Shown here: positions 8,874 through 16,480 of the stretch, piece after piece
Numbering within the stretch: position 1 is the stretch's first letter
Layout: each line of letters starts with the position of its first letter
DNA from: Holosporaceae bacterium
Lineage (GTDB): Bacteria > Pseudomonadota > Alphaproteobacteria > UBA3830
Length of the DNA stretch: 43,295 nucleotides
NCBI GenBank assembly: GCA_031288395.1
Contig: JAITRM010000031.1
Location: forward strand, 1 to 43,295
Direction: 5' to 3'
Notes under the pieces: generated by a model
Told to the model about the DNA's origin: nothing
Database searches by the model: none
What the model saw: only the letters and a program-made list of their open reading frames with translations
Translations under genes and position numbers: made by a program

Positions 8874-10094
8874 TTACGCAACAAAAATCGCCGGCATTAG
8901 TGAATGTTCGTTTATTTGGAAAAGCTCTCTCATGGCCCAAACCAATGCGTCCAGCCTGTCCGGAGATTTACTGCGCGGTTCGTAGGTGGCCATTTGCATC
9001 TCCAGTTCGTGAAATTGCCGCGCGTGGAAAGCCATTTTCTTCTGGTATAGAATCACCACCGGCTCTGCCCGAGAAATTTTCGACGTATGTGCATAAACCG
9101 TCCTTAATTTCATCGTGCTGTCCATGGATTTTAGCAGATTTACCAGCAATTCTCCGCCGGCATTGGCTTCTATCACTGCCAGACGAGCGTAGTAGCGATG
9201 ATATGCCTCAACCACCCTCTTGGCCCAGACTTCAGGAGCTGCGCAGATGCTCAGATCGTCCAGAACGTAGGCTTTCCCGGCTCCATCCATGCCGACGGCG
9301 ATTATGCCGGTCTCGTCGCTATTTTCTCCTGACGACAGCGCCGGATCCACTCCAATCACCACATTGGCCAGGAAATGCGGCGGCGTTCTGTAGCAATTTT
9401 CTATATCTTTCCAGGACCACAGTGAGTTTCGATTCTCTTCCACTATCTCCGCGTAGATTTCCTGAGCCTCCAGGCGAGTTCCCCGGAGAAATTCCAGCTG
9501 CTTCAGGAACGTTGGCGATAGATTGTCGACGTTTTCCATCGACGTTCCCCGCACCGTTACGACGTCCTCCCTCTGGATCAAATCTTTGATGAATTGGATT
9601 GGTCTTGGGGTCGTGGTCAGAATGATTTTGGGATTTTTTCCCAAACGAAGAGAAAAGGAAAGCTGCTCAAAGGTTTCGCGGGGATGCTGAAATTTTGCGA
9701 ATTCGTCTATCCAGGCGGCATCGAACTGCGGTCCCCGCAGCTGCTCGTAATGCTCTGCTCCGTAGAGTGTGGCGACGGCGTCGTTGGGCCATTGCAAAAG
9801 GCGGCGACTTGGTAGGAACATCAGTTTTTCGCTTTCGTCCGAAATGGACAGCAGCCCGCTCTCCCCTTCCACCATAACTTGCCGCGCCTCCTGAATTGTA
9901 TTGGCTATGAGGGCAATTCTTCGATACCGCCCGCTGACGGCCCATTGCCTTATGGTCTCCGCCGCGGATCTTGTCTTGCCAAAGCCACGGCCCGCGAGGA
10001 TCATCCACACATTCCAATTCCCCGGCGGGGCAATTTGATTGGGACGAGCAATTTTTTCCCAAGGGACAATGAAATTTTGATTTTTGAGTAGCAT
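8874..10094 (-). CDS. Phage/GTA-type large terminase subunit
   Basis: A 406-aa DNA-packaging motor and nuclease. The ATG at 10094 is chosen because sequence upstream of it (to a TTG at 10214) lacks family character. The ATPase carries Walker A GRGFGKT (35-41), Walker B AAWIDEF (126-132), and LRGPQF just before it. TTTPRP (160-165) follows. The RNase H-like nuclease has D250 (GVDPALSSG), E309 (VIEANAGGE) and D382 (SPDRLDALVWA). All acidic residues expected for cleavage are present, so it looks intact. The pattern matches the terminase of Rhodobacter capsulatus GTA (gene g2) closely. Oddly, it sits 12 kb downstream of the portal, separated from it by host-type genes, and no small terminase is next to it. 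Confidence 0.93.
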   Translation of the reverse strand: MLLKNQNFIVPWEKIARPNQIAPPGNWNVWMILAGRGFGKTRSAAETIRQWAVSGRYRRIALIANTIQEARQVMVEGESGLLSISDESEKLMFLPSRRLLQWPNDAVATLYGAEHYEQLRGPQFDAAWIDEFAKFQHPRETFEQLSFSLRLGKNPKIILTTTPRPIQFIKDLIQREDVVTVRGTSMENVDNLSPTFLKQLEFLRGTRLEAQEIYAEIVEENRNSLWSWKDIENCYRTPPHFLANVVIGVDPALSSGENSDETGIIAVGMDGAGKAYVLDDLSICAAPEVWAKRVVEAYHRYYARLAVIEANAGGELLVNLLKSMDSTMKLRTVYAHTSKISRAEPVVILYQKKMAFHARQFHELEMQMATYEPRSKSPDRLDALVWAMRELFQINEHSLMPAIFVA

Positions 10095-10259
10095 ATTTTT
10101 ATTTCCAAGATTTTTACTAAATATTAATTTTTTTTTGAGACCATGGCGCCATAGCTGGCCGGAACGCTCGCGCGAGTAAAACGTGCGGTGAGAAATTGAA
10201 AAAGCTTCCGGCAAGCGGATGCTGCAAAGCTACTTTACCTACTAACTGGAGGAATTACG

Positions 10260-10373
10260 GTGAGCGAATCGCAAGAAATCAAAGAAGCGCTGGCCAAGAA
10301 TGATGAAGAGTGGCAAAAGAGAATGCTGCTGTTCGTAATGACCATCATAATTGCCTTTATAGGATTAAATTAA
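10260..10373 (+). CDS. 37-aa single-helix membrane peptide
   Basis: A short gene with a near-perfect ribosome site: GGAGG at 10248-10252, 7 nt before a GTG start. The peptide has a charged amphipathic N-terminus (SESQEIKEALAKNDEEWQKR) and one hydrophobic helix (LLFVMTIIIAFIGL) ending almost at the C-terminus. This is the layout of small inner-membrane or respiratory-complex accessory peptides. I cannot name a family. It is divergent from the terminase and faces tRNA-Lys. Confidence 0.6.
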   Translation: MSESQEIKEALAKNDEEWQKRMLLFVMTIIIAFIGLN

Positions 10374-10516
10374 TCCCCAAGCGCTGGCTCTGTCGCAGCG
10401 ATGGGTTATCATGGCGGATTGTGCGGACGGCCTTATTTTTCAAACGCCGCTTGCCGCGTTTTAGGGCGCAAGCTGCGGACGCGCGCGCTTTGTTCGTCGC
10501 CAATCCCATAACCGAG

Positions 10517-10592
<76 letters not shown>

Positions 10593-10603
10593 CAAACCGA
10601 GAC

Positions 10604-10632
10604 CTTGTAGCACATAATACCATAAATGTCGA
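10604..10632 (-). promoter_or_regulatory. Promoter of tRNA-Lys
   Basis: On the minus strand TCGACA (10627-10632) and TACAAG (10604-10609) are 17 nt apart, and the -10 is extended by TGC (TGCTACAAG). Initiation about 7 nt downstream gives a leader of roughly 5 nt before the tRNA. Confidence 0.45.
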
Positions 10633-10657
10633 GAAACAGCGGACCCCGTTCGATATA

Positions 10658-11047
10658 TCAACGTTGGCTCCTAAAACTTTCTTCAGTTAAAATGTCAAAG
10701 ATCACATTTCCAGAAGAATACTCTTCATATTCCAAGGCTTTGAGCCGAGTTAATTCGCGGATTGTACCGAAAATGACGCCTTCTTTCATCATTTCGTCAG
10801 AAGTCTTTTCAATCTCATCAGGATTTGTGCTATTCAAGACAACAATGTTGAATTTTGTGGCGTTTTTCTGGATGCATTCTATCACTAATCCGGGCGCTAG
10901 AGGTATCTTCCGCAACAGGTCTGTTAAACTGTGAAATCGAAGCTCAGGCACAGCGGCATCGTTGTGCCTATAAGGTGAAGCACAGACGCTGCTGTGAGGA
11001 TTGCTGTGCCAGCAATCCAAAAACAAAGTTATCAAAGTGTATAACAT
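10658..11047 (-). CDS. Small exported hypothetical protein
   Basis: A 129-aa protein starting MLYTLITLFLDCW, a short hydrophobic N-terminus that could be a signal peptide ending near SSVCA-SP. The rest (LVIECIQKNATKFNIVVLNS, then a helical Lys/Glu-rich tail ending in an ILTEES segment) gives no recognised domain. An AAGAAG stretch lies just before the ATG, a weak ribosome site. It is in line with the secreted pair upstream (11143-12750) on the same strand, but I see no convincing sequence similarity to them. Confidence 0.5.
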   Translation of the reverse strand: MLYTLITLFLDCWHSNPHSSVCASPYRHNDAAVPELRFHSLTDLLRKIPLAPGLVIECIQKNATKFNIVVLNSTNPDEIEKTSDEMMKEGVIFGTIRELTRLKALEYEEYSSGNVIFDILTEESFRSQR

Positions 11048-11142
11048 AACTTCTTCGACATGCCGTCGTACTCCAATTGCAAATTCGTGGAAATTTACTA
11101 TGCATAAATGATAAAATCAATAAAAAATTTGCAGAAAATGAG

Positions 11143-11715
11143 TCAATTTTTCTTTCGAATCTTATTTTTTGGAAAGCCGTAGTCGTAATCCTCAAGTAAA
11201 TTATGCTGCTTCACAATGCCGCAACTATCGTCGCACGTTATGTAATTTTTCAGAAAAGACAACGATCCACATTCCTTTAGCGGTTTATCGAAATAAATCT
11301 CCTTCTTCCCTCTAAGTTTGAACGTTTCCCTATAGAAGTTTTTGACACATTCGGTATCAACGTTGATTAAGTCTTCAATTTTGCTGGATAACGAGGAAAC
11401 TCTCGACTTGTTGTTTGCGCAAAAGTATACGGAAAAATGCTCGCTATAGCAGAAAAAAAATTCTATGGCATTGAGAGAACATTCACTATTCTGCATCAAT
11501 ACTCTTAGGTCGCGGTGACAGCTCCCCAAAAGTTTAGTTTCATCATAAAAAAATCCCAGTGTGTCGCCGGAATGGAAAACTTGGTAGGACTCGCGCAAAT
11601 CAGAGCATCCATAGTAAAATCTTATGGGCGTTCCATCCTCCAAAATCGAAAAATCCATGGAAAAACAAGCCAACCTAAAGACGCAGCACAGCACAAAGCA
11701 ACGAATCATTGCCAT
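11143..11715 (-). CDS. Secreted Cys-rich hypothetical protein, paralog A
   Basis: A 190-aa secreted protein. The ATG at 11715 has GGGGAG 5 nt upstream; the mature part follows a hydrophobic leader (CFVLCCVFRLACFS). The core ILEDGTPIRFYYGCSDLRES, an FYDETKLLGSCHRDLRVL segment and a YFCANNKSRVSSL segment are shared with the gene immediately upstream (11788-12750), so the two are tandem duplicates. Paired Cys residues (GCSD, GSCHRD, SECS, YFCAN) are conserved between them and suggest disulfides in the periplasm or outside the cell. The C-terminus is Lys-rich. Function unknown. Confidence 0.7.
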   Translation of the reverse strand: MAMIRCFVLCCVFRLACFSMDFSILEDGTPIRFYYGCSDLRESYQVFHSGDTLGFFYDETKLLGSCHRDLRVLMQNSECSLNAIEFFFCYSEHFSVYFCANNKSRVSSLSSKIEDLINVDTECVKNFYRETFKLRGKKEIYFDKPLKECGSLSFLKNYITCDDSCGIVKQHNLLEDYDYGFPKNKIRKKN

Positions 11716-11753
11716 TTGTCTCCCCACATGTCATTTGCCACTTCCAATTTTAC

Positions 11754-11790
11754 ATAAAAAAACCTTAACAAATTGTTAAGGTTTTTTTTA
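11754..11790 (-). terminator. Rho-independent terminator
   Basis: A perfect stem CCTTAACA / TGTTAAGG (11763-11781) is flanked by A-runs on the left and T-runs on the right, so it can work on both strands. It lies directly after the stop of the 320-aa minus-strand gene, and separates the transcription of the two paralogs. Confidence 0.8.
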
Positions 11791-12750
11791 TTTATTCTTT
11801 TTGGGAGAAAATGATTCCGCCCGTTTCAAGAAATAATTTTCCAATGGAATCATCGGGCCCATTTCGCACAACTGACTTTTTACTCGCATTATGAAGGAAA
11901 CAGCTTTAACGCCGCTTATTATTGGAACGTAAATTTCAGACGGAATATTTCTAGGCGAAAAAGTGAATCGCATAAGCCAGTTGTCAAGTTCCTCGTTAAC
12001 AAACAGCTCTACACCGAAATTAGAATTGTTAATCAAGACAATTTCATCGATAAAATCTCGAAGCGAGGTTTCATTTATGCAAAATTTCTTTTGACGTCTG
12101 AAAAAATTGCTGTAACCATAGTATAATTCCACTGGACCACTGGTCACCAATCCCTTCGGCGGCGTCGGTTTGTAGTCTGGTTTGTCCTTTACCGCCGGAA
12201 TGCGACCGGTTTTCTCCGGAATGTCGCCGTCCAGCGTATGATTCTGCTGCATGTTGTATTGCAGGAAATGCCCCAATCCGCCCTTTTTTAATTCATTATC
12301 GTGGTAAGTGACTTTTACGCCTCCCAACGTAGAATTTTCCAAATTATGATCGAAGATCTCTTCTTCGTCTTCATCCACTCCAAGCACAAGTAATTTTGCG
12401 ATTTCTCCCGCCAATGAGGACACTTTTGTGTTGTGATTTGCGCAGAAGCTGGTATAAAGCCCCGGACGCTCATAGAAGAAGAACTCCACCATGTTAAAAG
12501 CACAATCGCTCCCCGGTATTAGAACTCTCAAATCACGGCAAGCGCCCCCCAGGAGCAGCATTTCCTCATAAAAGCCTTTCAATGTAGTATCGCGAGCGAA
12601 AAATACCTCGTAGGACGCCTTAATATCAGAACATCCGTAGTGAAATTTTATGGGAGTACCCTCCTCCAGAATTGGCGGATCCATTGCCGTGCAATCGAAA
12701 ATCACAATACTCAACAACGCCAAGTAACAATTTTTGACCATTTTGACCAT
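11788..12750 (-). CDS. Secreted hypothetical protein, paralog B with internal duplication
   Basis: A 320-aa secreted protein with GAGGG 6 nt before the ATG and a leader (CYLALLSIVIFDCTA-MD). Residues about 25-120 match paralog A: ILEEGTPIKFHYGCSDIKAS, a GGACRDLRVLIPGSDC segment and SFCANHNTKVSSL. After a Pro/Lys-rich linker the C-terminal half (from GPVELYYGYSNFF, about residue 205) repeats the same fold-level pattern in diverged form: YYGYS, then TSLRDFIDEIVLI, then a GVELFVN strand and VPIISGVKAVSF. So this is a two-domain version. The C-terminal copy has lost most Cys residues. No known family recognised. Confidence 0.72.
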   Translation of the reverse strand: MVKMVKNCYLALLSIVIFDCTAMDPPILEEGTPIKFHYGCSDIKASYEVFFARDTTLKGFYEEMLLLGGACRDLRVLIPGSDCAFNMVEFFFYERPGLYTSFCANHNTKVSSLAGEIAKLLVLGVDEDEEEIFDHNLENSTLGGVKVTYHDNELKKGGLGHFLQYNMQQNHTLDGDIPEKTGRIPAVKDKPDYKPTPPKGLVTSGPVELYYGYSNFFRRQKKFCINETSLRDFIDEIVLINNSNFGVELFVNEELDNWLMRFTFSPRNIPSEIYVPIISGVKAVSFIMRVKSQLCEMGPMIPLENYFLKRAESFSPKKNK

Positions 12751-12923
12751 ATGGAGCCCTCGCTTTTGGATTATAAGAGTAAATTTTATGCCAATAAGAG
12801 TTAAAAATTCGTTAAAATTGCGTAAAATTATCGCCTATGGCAGAAAAATTTTTATTTTCTAAAATATGTTGCTTTTTTTGAAATTTTATGTTGATTCGGC
12901 CGTATATATTCGGAGATAGAAAT

Positions 12924-13676
12924 ATGTTGAAAAAAGCGTTATTTGGCGCAGCAGTGCTGTGCTTGTGTGTTTTCCAGACGAATGGCATGGGTAAGGATAG
13001 GAATACGAAGCCCTGGGATCCGTTTGCAATAGATATAGCGCTGATTGATTCGGGGAAATTGCATTCGTTTAAAACAATGGAAATGAAGGTTCTTGTCAAG
13101 AAAAATGGTTCTAAAGTCCGAATGTATTCATTGGAAATCTCGATTAACATGCTGCTTGAGGCCATTACCAAGGAGTTACGCAGAATCGTAGAGAAAGAGA
13201 CTGGAGATAAGATAGAGCTTACATGCGGGTTCAAAGCATTCGATGAAACCGTATATGGATTCGAATATGGAGTCACATTTATGTTCTATCCGGAAGAGGC
13301 GCGGTTCTACAAAAATAACTATAAGCCTAATGAGGAGTTCTGGCAAGATGGCCGATATATTGCTAAGGGAATAACACTCGATGTGATGCTCGAAAAATTG
13401 GAGTACCATCAGAAAAGACGCCCGGGAATAACGATATGTGAGATCTTGGATTCGCGCCATGGCAGTTGGGGAGAGAATCACCGTCACGTTTCTGAAAAGT
13501 ATGTGGGTAAGGATGAGAAGGGTAAGCCTATGTATAATTATGTGTATAACTATGTCGTTAATAAACCCGATAGTTGGGCATTTTCTGAGCCTTGCTCTAA
13601 GAGTTATTACGACAGTCTCCCAAGGGGAGATGAGCATGTCAAAAAAGACGTCGCAGTACTGTGTGAGGACATTTAA
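12924..13676 (+). CDS. Secreted hypothetical protein
   Basis: A 250-aa protein. The ATG at 12924 is chosen because GGAG lies 9 nt upstream and it opens a signal peptide (LKKALFGAAVLCLCVFQTNG-MG). The mature part is rich in Lys, Tyr and charged residues. It includes EISINMLLEAITKELRRIVE, GFEYGVTFMFYPEEARFYKN (reminiscent of the YYG / EFFFY patterns of the minus-strand paralogs, but too weak to call), and a Tyr/Asn-rich KPMYNYVYNYVVNKPDSWAF segment. It lies divergently from paralog B and ends 1 nt before the convergent holin-like gene. Function unknown. Confidence 0.68.
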   Translation: MLKKALFGAAVLCLCVFQTNGMGKDRNTKPWDPFAIDIALIDSGKLHSFKTMEMKVLVKKNGSKVRMYSLEISINMLLEAITKELRRIVEKETGDKIELTCGFKAFDETVYGFEYGVTFMFYPEEARFYKNNYKPNEEFWQDGRYIAKGITLDVMLEKLEYHQKRRPGITICEILDSRHGSWGENHRHVSEKYVGKDEKGKPMYNYVYNYVVNKPDSWAFSEPCSKSYYDSLPRGDEHVKKDVAVLCEDI

Positions 13677-13677
13677 A

Positions 13678-14067
13678 TCATTTGATTTTTTCCAGAATCG
13701 CCGACGATATCTTCTCATCCTTGTCCTTGCTGCCGCGGGAGGAGCCGAACTCGAAGCTGTAGGCGTCCTTCAGGCAGGCGCCGAATATGCCGGATATGGT
13801 GGAGATGATGCCCACAGCCTCTCCGGAGAGATTTCCCTTGTAGGAGGTCAGCATCAGTAGGCAGGCGACGAGACCGAGAGCCGCGCCGATCACCATGATG
13901 TTGAGGCGGCGATTTTTGCTTCTGGCGTTGATGATTCCTATCCGATCGTTTCTGCCAAAATCCCTTTTTTCCGGGAACCTACCCTGCCTGCCGTCGGTCT
14001 GCACAGCGGCTGTTTCGTCATTTTTCGCGGATTTCACCGCGTCCAAAACTATTCTCTCTATTGTCAT
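13678..14067 (-). CDS. Holin-like membrane protein
   Basis: A 129-aa protein with a cytosolic, charged first half and two hydrophobic segments: residues 57-75 (IMVIGAALGLVACLLMLTS) and 86-99 (GIISTISGIFGACL). A DAYSFEFGSSRGSKDKD tail follows. A Gly-rich hairpin followed by a short Ser/Gly/Lys tail is typical of holin-like proteins next to phage lysins. It starts 3 nt after the SleB-type hydrolase stop with AAGGA upstream, making a two-gene lysis cassette. It is assigned mainly by context and topology. Confidence 0.62.
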   Translation of the reverse strand: MTIERIVLDAVKSAKNDETAAVQTDGRQGRFPEKRDFGRNDRIGIINARSKNRRLNIMVIGAALGLVACLLMLTSYKGNLSGEAVGIISTISGIFGACLKDAYSFEFGSSRGSKDKDEKISSAILEKIK

Positions 14068-14070
14068 TTT

Positions 14071-14487
14071 TTATCCTTTGATGTTGTAAAAACAGTGGCG
14101 ACCGAAAATTCTCTTCGGTGCCATATGCGCGGCCCAATAGGGTTTTAGATCGCGATTGTGATAATGATCGCAACCGTCGGTCAAATCCGGCCATCTACCT
14201 TCCAAAACATTTTCCGCAACTTCGAGACACTTTCTAAAAACGCAGCAGTCCGTCGCTACCCCCTCTACCTTCTTAAGATTTGGATCATTTTTATTCCAGC
14301 AGGAGAACTGCAGCGGCGCCAGGCAGACGTCCCGGATCGTCGGAGCGAAATTTTTCCTCCACCGATTCAGCACCACGTTCGCCACAGCGACAAGCGACGC
14401 TATTCCGAATTCGTACAGCTCTCCTCGAGCCTCGCCGTAGATGGTTCTTGCCAATATTTCCAGATCTTCTTTGCCATAAGACTTCAT
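14071..14487 (-). CDS. SleB-type cell wall hydrolase (endolysin-like)
   Basis: A 138-aa peptidoglycan hydrolase of the Hydrolase_2 / SleB family. Diagnostic features are LARTIYGEARGE with the catalytic Glu, VAVANVVLNRW, TIRDVCLAPLQFSCWN, and a HYHN..PYWA C-terminus. It has no signal peptide or membrane anchor, so it would need the neighbouring holin-like protein to reach the wall. AAGGA lies 6 nt before the ATG. It is 2 nt downstream of the 298-aa gene and 3 nt upstream of the holin-like gene, so the three form one transcript. In phages and GTAs such enzymes lyse the host or digest the wall on entry. Confidence 0.9.
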   Translation of the reverse strand: MKSYGKEDLEILARTIYGEARGELYEFGIASLVAVANVVLNRWRKNFAPTIRDVCLAPLQFSCWNKNDPNLKKVEGVATDCCVFRKCLEVAENVLEGRWPDLTDGCDHYHNRDLKPYWAAHMAPKRIFGRHCFYNIKG

Positions 14488-14489
14488 TT

Positions 14490-15386
14490 TTATTCCTTTA
14501 GAAAATTGATTGTGATTAGATTTGTTTTAGCCACGTGAAAGACGGCGTTGCTTTTGTAGAAGCATTTTTCATCGGTATTTCTGTTGATTACCTCCAGCCG
14601 GCAAGCTCCTCCTTTCAGTTCGTCGTATAGATTCATTCGCTGAGATGCGGAAAACTCCTTCACTCCGACTAACTTAACGCCTTCGGAAACGGTATCCTCG
14701 GTCGGATTTACTCCAAGATTTTTCAGCGTAGAAATCGATGAAATACGCAGAAATACGGATTTGCCGTCGTGAACAGTGCGGAACACGCAGGATTCCATCT
14801 GGCGCGGATGAGCTCCGTATTCGAAAAAACCGCCGTAGGGATAGAATCTACATTTCACAAGCTCTCCGGCATGCTCCAGTAGAACGACGTTTTGAGCATT
14901 CTTCTTGTATTTTTCCAGCAACGATGCGCCATTGCCGCAGGTAAGAAATACTTTTTCAAAAATACAGTCCGCCGGGAGCGCTATTTCGTAATCGTCGAAG
15001 GATTTTCCGCAGAAATTTCTCACATCGCCTTCGAGGCCATATCTTCCGGTGTTTTCAAAATTAATCGCGATTTTCGAACAACAGGACGCAGTATTGGTTA
15101 TGTGGGACTGAGCGTCGATTTTTGGCGCGTTATATATGCTCGTTTTCCCTAAATTACGATCGATTTCTATTCTTTCCACCGTGGCTGCGCCGGCAAGAGC
15201 CATCGGAGACGTTGAAGCGTCCAGCGCGACAAAATCCGGCCAGCTGTTGGCCAATTTTATGGAGCTGAATTCATCTTCAGTCTCAAAAACGACGACGGAA
15301 GAAATATTTTCGTCCGTGTCGGCAACGCCTGGAAAGTCGCGGTCGTAGGTCTCCGACAACGATCTTATTCCCCTTAAAATTGTCAT
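14490..15386 (-). CDS. Phage-block protein of unknown function, 298 aa
   Basis: A 298-aa protein with GAGGA before the ATG. Its composition is beta-rich with many Ser, Asn and Phe residues and no signal peptide. Segments such as VVVFETEDEFSSIKLANSW and CRFYPYGGFFEYGAHPRQME and a C-terminal NLITINFLKE look like a beta-sandwich structural protein. It is tightly coupled to the hydrolase (2 nt) and follows the tail-like genes, so a virion tail or fibre component is the likeliest role. It is close in length to GTA gene g13 (about 294 aa), but I do not see the g13 motifs, so I do not use that name. Confidence 0.55.
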   Translation of the reverse strand: MTILRGIRSLSETYDRDFPGVADTDENISSVVVFETEDEFSSIKLANSWPDFVALDASTSPMALAGAATVERIEIDRNLGKTSIYNAPKIDAQSHITNTASCCSKIAINFENTGRYGLEGDVRNFCGKSFDDYEIALPADCIFEKVFLTCGNGASLLEKYKKNAQNVVLLEHAGELVKCRFYPYGGFFEYGAHPRQMESCVFRTVHDGKSVFLRISSISTLKNLGVNPTEDTVSEGVKLVGVKEFSASQRMNLYDELKGGACRLEVINRNTDEKCFYKSNAVFHVAKTNLITINFLKE

Positions 15387-15408
15387 TATTTTTCCTCATT
15401 TATTCGAC

Positions 15409-15609
15409 GCCAAATCCTATTTCAAACTGTCCCAACGACTTTTTGATGCTCGCGCAGCGGCCGCCGTTGGGCTGGATTTGGCAGATTGTGGGTGCAGTTT
15501 TGCGCGAGGTTATCTCGTGGAGATCTCGCGCCGGATATCAATGAACAACCCCGCCGCAGGCGGGCGGGGTTCAGTAGGTCGTGCTTTCGGCTCCTGCGCG
15601 CAGCGGAGC
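15409..15609. other. Cluster of GC-rich inverted repeats (possible structured RNA or palindromic element)
   Basis: The intergenic gap between the 298-aa and 236-aa genes holds four separate hairpins. (1) GCCAAATCC (15409-15417) pairs with GGATTTGGC (15474-15482), with CCCAACG/CGTTGGG nested inside (15431-15437 and 15465-15471). (2) GCGCGAG (15502-15508) pairs with CTCGCGC (15525-15531). (3) AACCCCGCC (15547-15555) pairs with GGCGGGGTT (15563-15571). (4) GCTCC (15590-15594) pairs with GGAGC (15605-15609) around the palindrome TGCGCGCA. No T-run follows, so this is not a simple terminator. A 65-codon minus-strand reading frame through it has no ribosome site and is a by-product of composition. 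Confidence 0.6.
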
Positions 15610-15626
15610 TGCTGGGCATTTAATCC

Positions 15627-16337
15627 TTAATTAAATCCCAGATCGTCGTAGTTCAGAGTCTTGTAGTCCTGACGGTTCGAAGAATTCCTCAAAGAAGATG
15701 GCGACTTGCTACGTCTTCCTGTATTTGTATTTGCATTTGCATTTGCATTTGTATCTTGTTCTCTAGCGTGCCCGTTGTGCTCGCGCCAGTCCTTCTCGCT
15801 ATATGTGTCGTCCCCTCTAGTTTTACGGCAATCCTTCACATCGTGCTGTGTTTTAAGCGACAGTATCATTTTCCTGACATCCTGACCTCCTCCGCCCTCT
15901 CTTCTTCTGCGCTGATTCTCATAATTGTTCCCACTACGACCTTCGCCGCCACCACGCGAAGGAGGTCCATACCGACCTTCGCCGCCACCACGCGGAGAAG
16001 GTCCATACTGATCTTCTCCGTAGCCTGTACTTGCTCTGCTATCACGTTCTCTTTCGTAGTCGGTGCGCTTGTCTCCTTCTGATCTATCGGTCCGGCTTGT
16101 CCATTCCTGTCGCTGTTTTCTGGTTTGCGAATTAGATCGTTCATGCTGGCCTCCGCCGCCGTAGTCTCTTCCGCCGCCACTCATGGCTTCCGATTCGGAT
16201 AGCGCCAACACAGCTAAACATGGAATCACCCATGACGCCAAATGGTAAGATTTATCGATAAAAACTGCCCGGGCGTTGCTCGAACTGCAAATTAGCGTTC
16301 GCCCATTTCCCGCAGCCCTATTTTTTTCATTTGTCAT
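15627..16337 (-). CDS. Gly/Arg/Asn-rich low-complexity secreted protein
   Basis: A 236-aa protein. The ATG at 16337 is chosen because GAGGAG lies 7 nt upstream; a TTG 15 bases before it overlaps that site. A hydrophobic segment (SWVIPCLAVLALSESEA) follows a long polar N-region of about 40 residues. The mature part is disordered: RGGGEGRYGPPSRGGGEGR repeats, Arg/Asp/Glu clusters and an NANANANTNTG stretch. The RGG-type, Gly-rich composition is typical of nucleic-acid-binding or matrix proteins. The gene lies inside the phage-like block, but its composition is like the 245-aa secreted protein beyond the portal (24228-24965). Function unknown. Confidence 0.65.
   Translation of the reverse strand: MTNEKNRAAGNGRTLICSSSNARAVFIDKSYHLASWVIPCLAVLALSESEAMSGGGRDYGGGGQHERSNSQTRKQRQEWTSRTDRSEGDKRTDYERERDSRASTGYGEDQYGPSPRGGGEGRYGPPSRGGGEGRSGNNYENQRRRREGGGGQDVRKMILSLKTQHDVKDCRKTRGDDTYSEKDWREHNGHAREQDTNANANANTNTGRRSKSPSSLRNSSNRQDYKTLNYDDLGFN
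15723..15758. repeat. Hexanucleotide repeat
   Basis: A run of about five copies of ATTTGC/ATTTGT encodes the alternating Asn-Ala / Asn-Thr stretch of the low-complexity secreted protein. It is a candidate for length polymorphism without frameshift, because the unit is 6 bases. Confidence 0.7.
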
Positions 16338-16480
16338 AATATGTCTCCTCAATATTTATTGAATAATCCCATGCGATTGCAGAACATTGTATCCTACATA
16401 TATTAACATATGGTAAAAATTTTACTTTTATATAAAAAAATCTTGCCAGAAAAATATTTTTTCAAAAACGAGGCAAATTG

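Noticed and set aside
14490-15386. GTA gene g13 (DUF2163) identity for the 298-aa protein
   Set aside because: Length fits but the characteristic Cys and aromatic motifs of DUF2163 are not seen.
15422-15619. 65-codon minus-strand ORF
   Set aside because: No ribosome site, composition dictated by GC-rich inverted repeats, no family-like residues.
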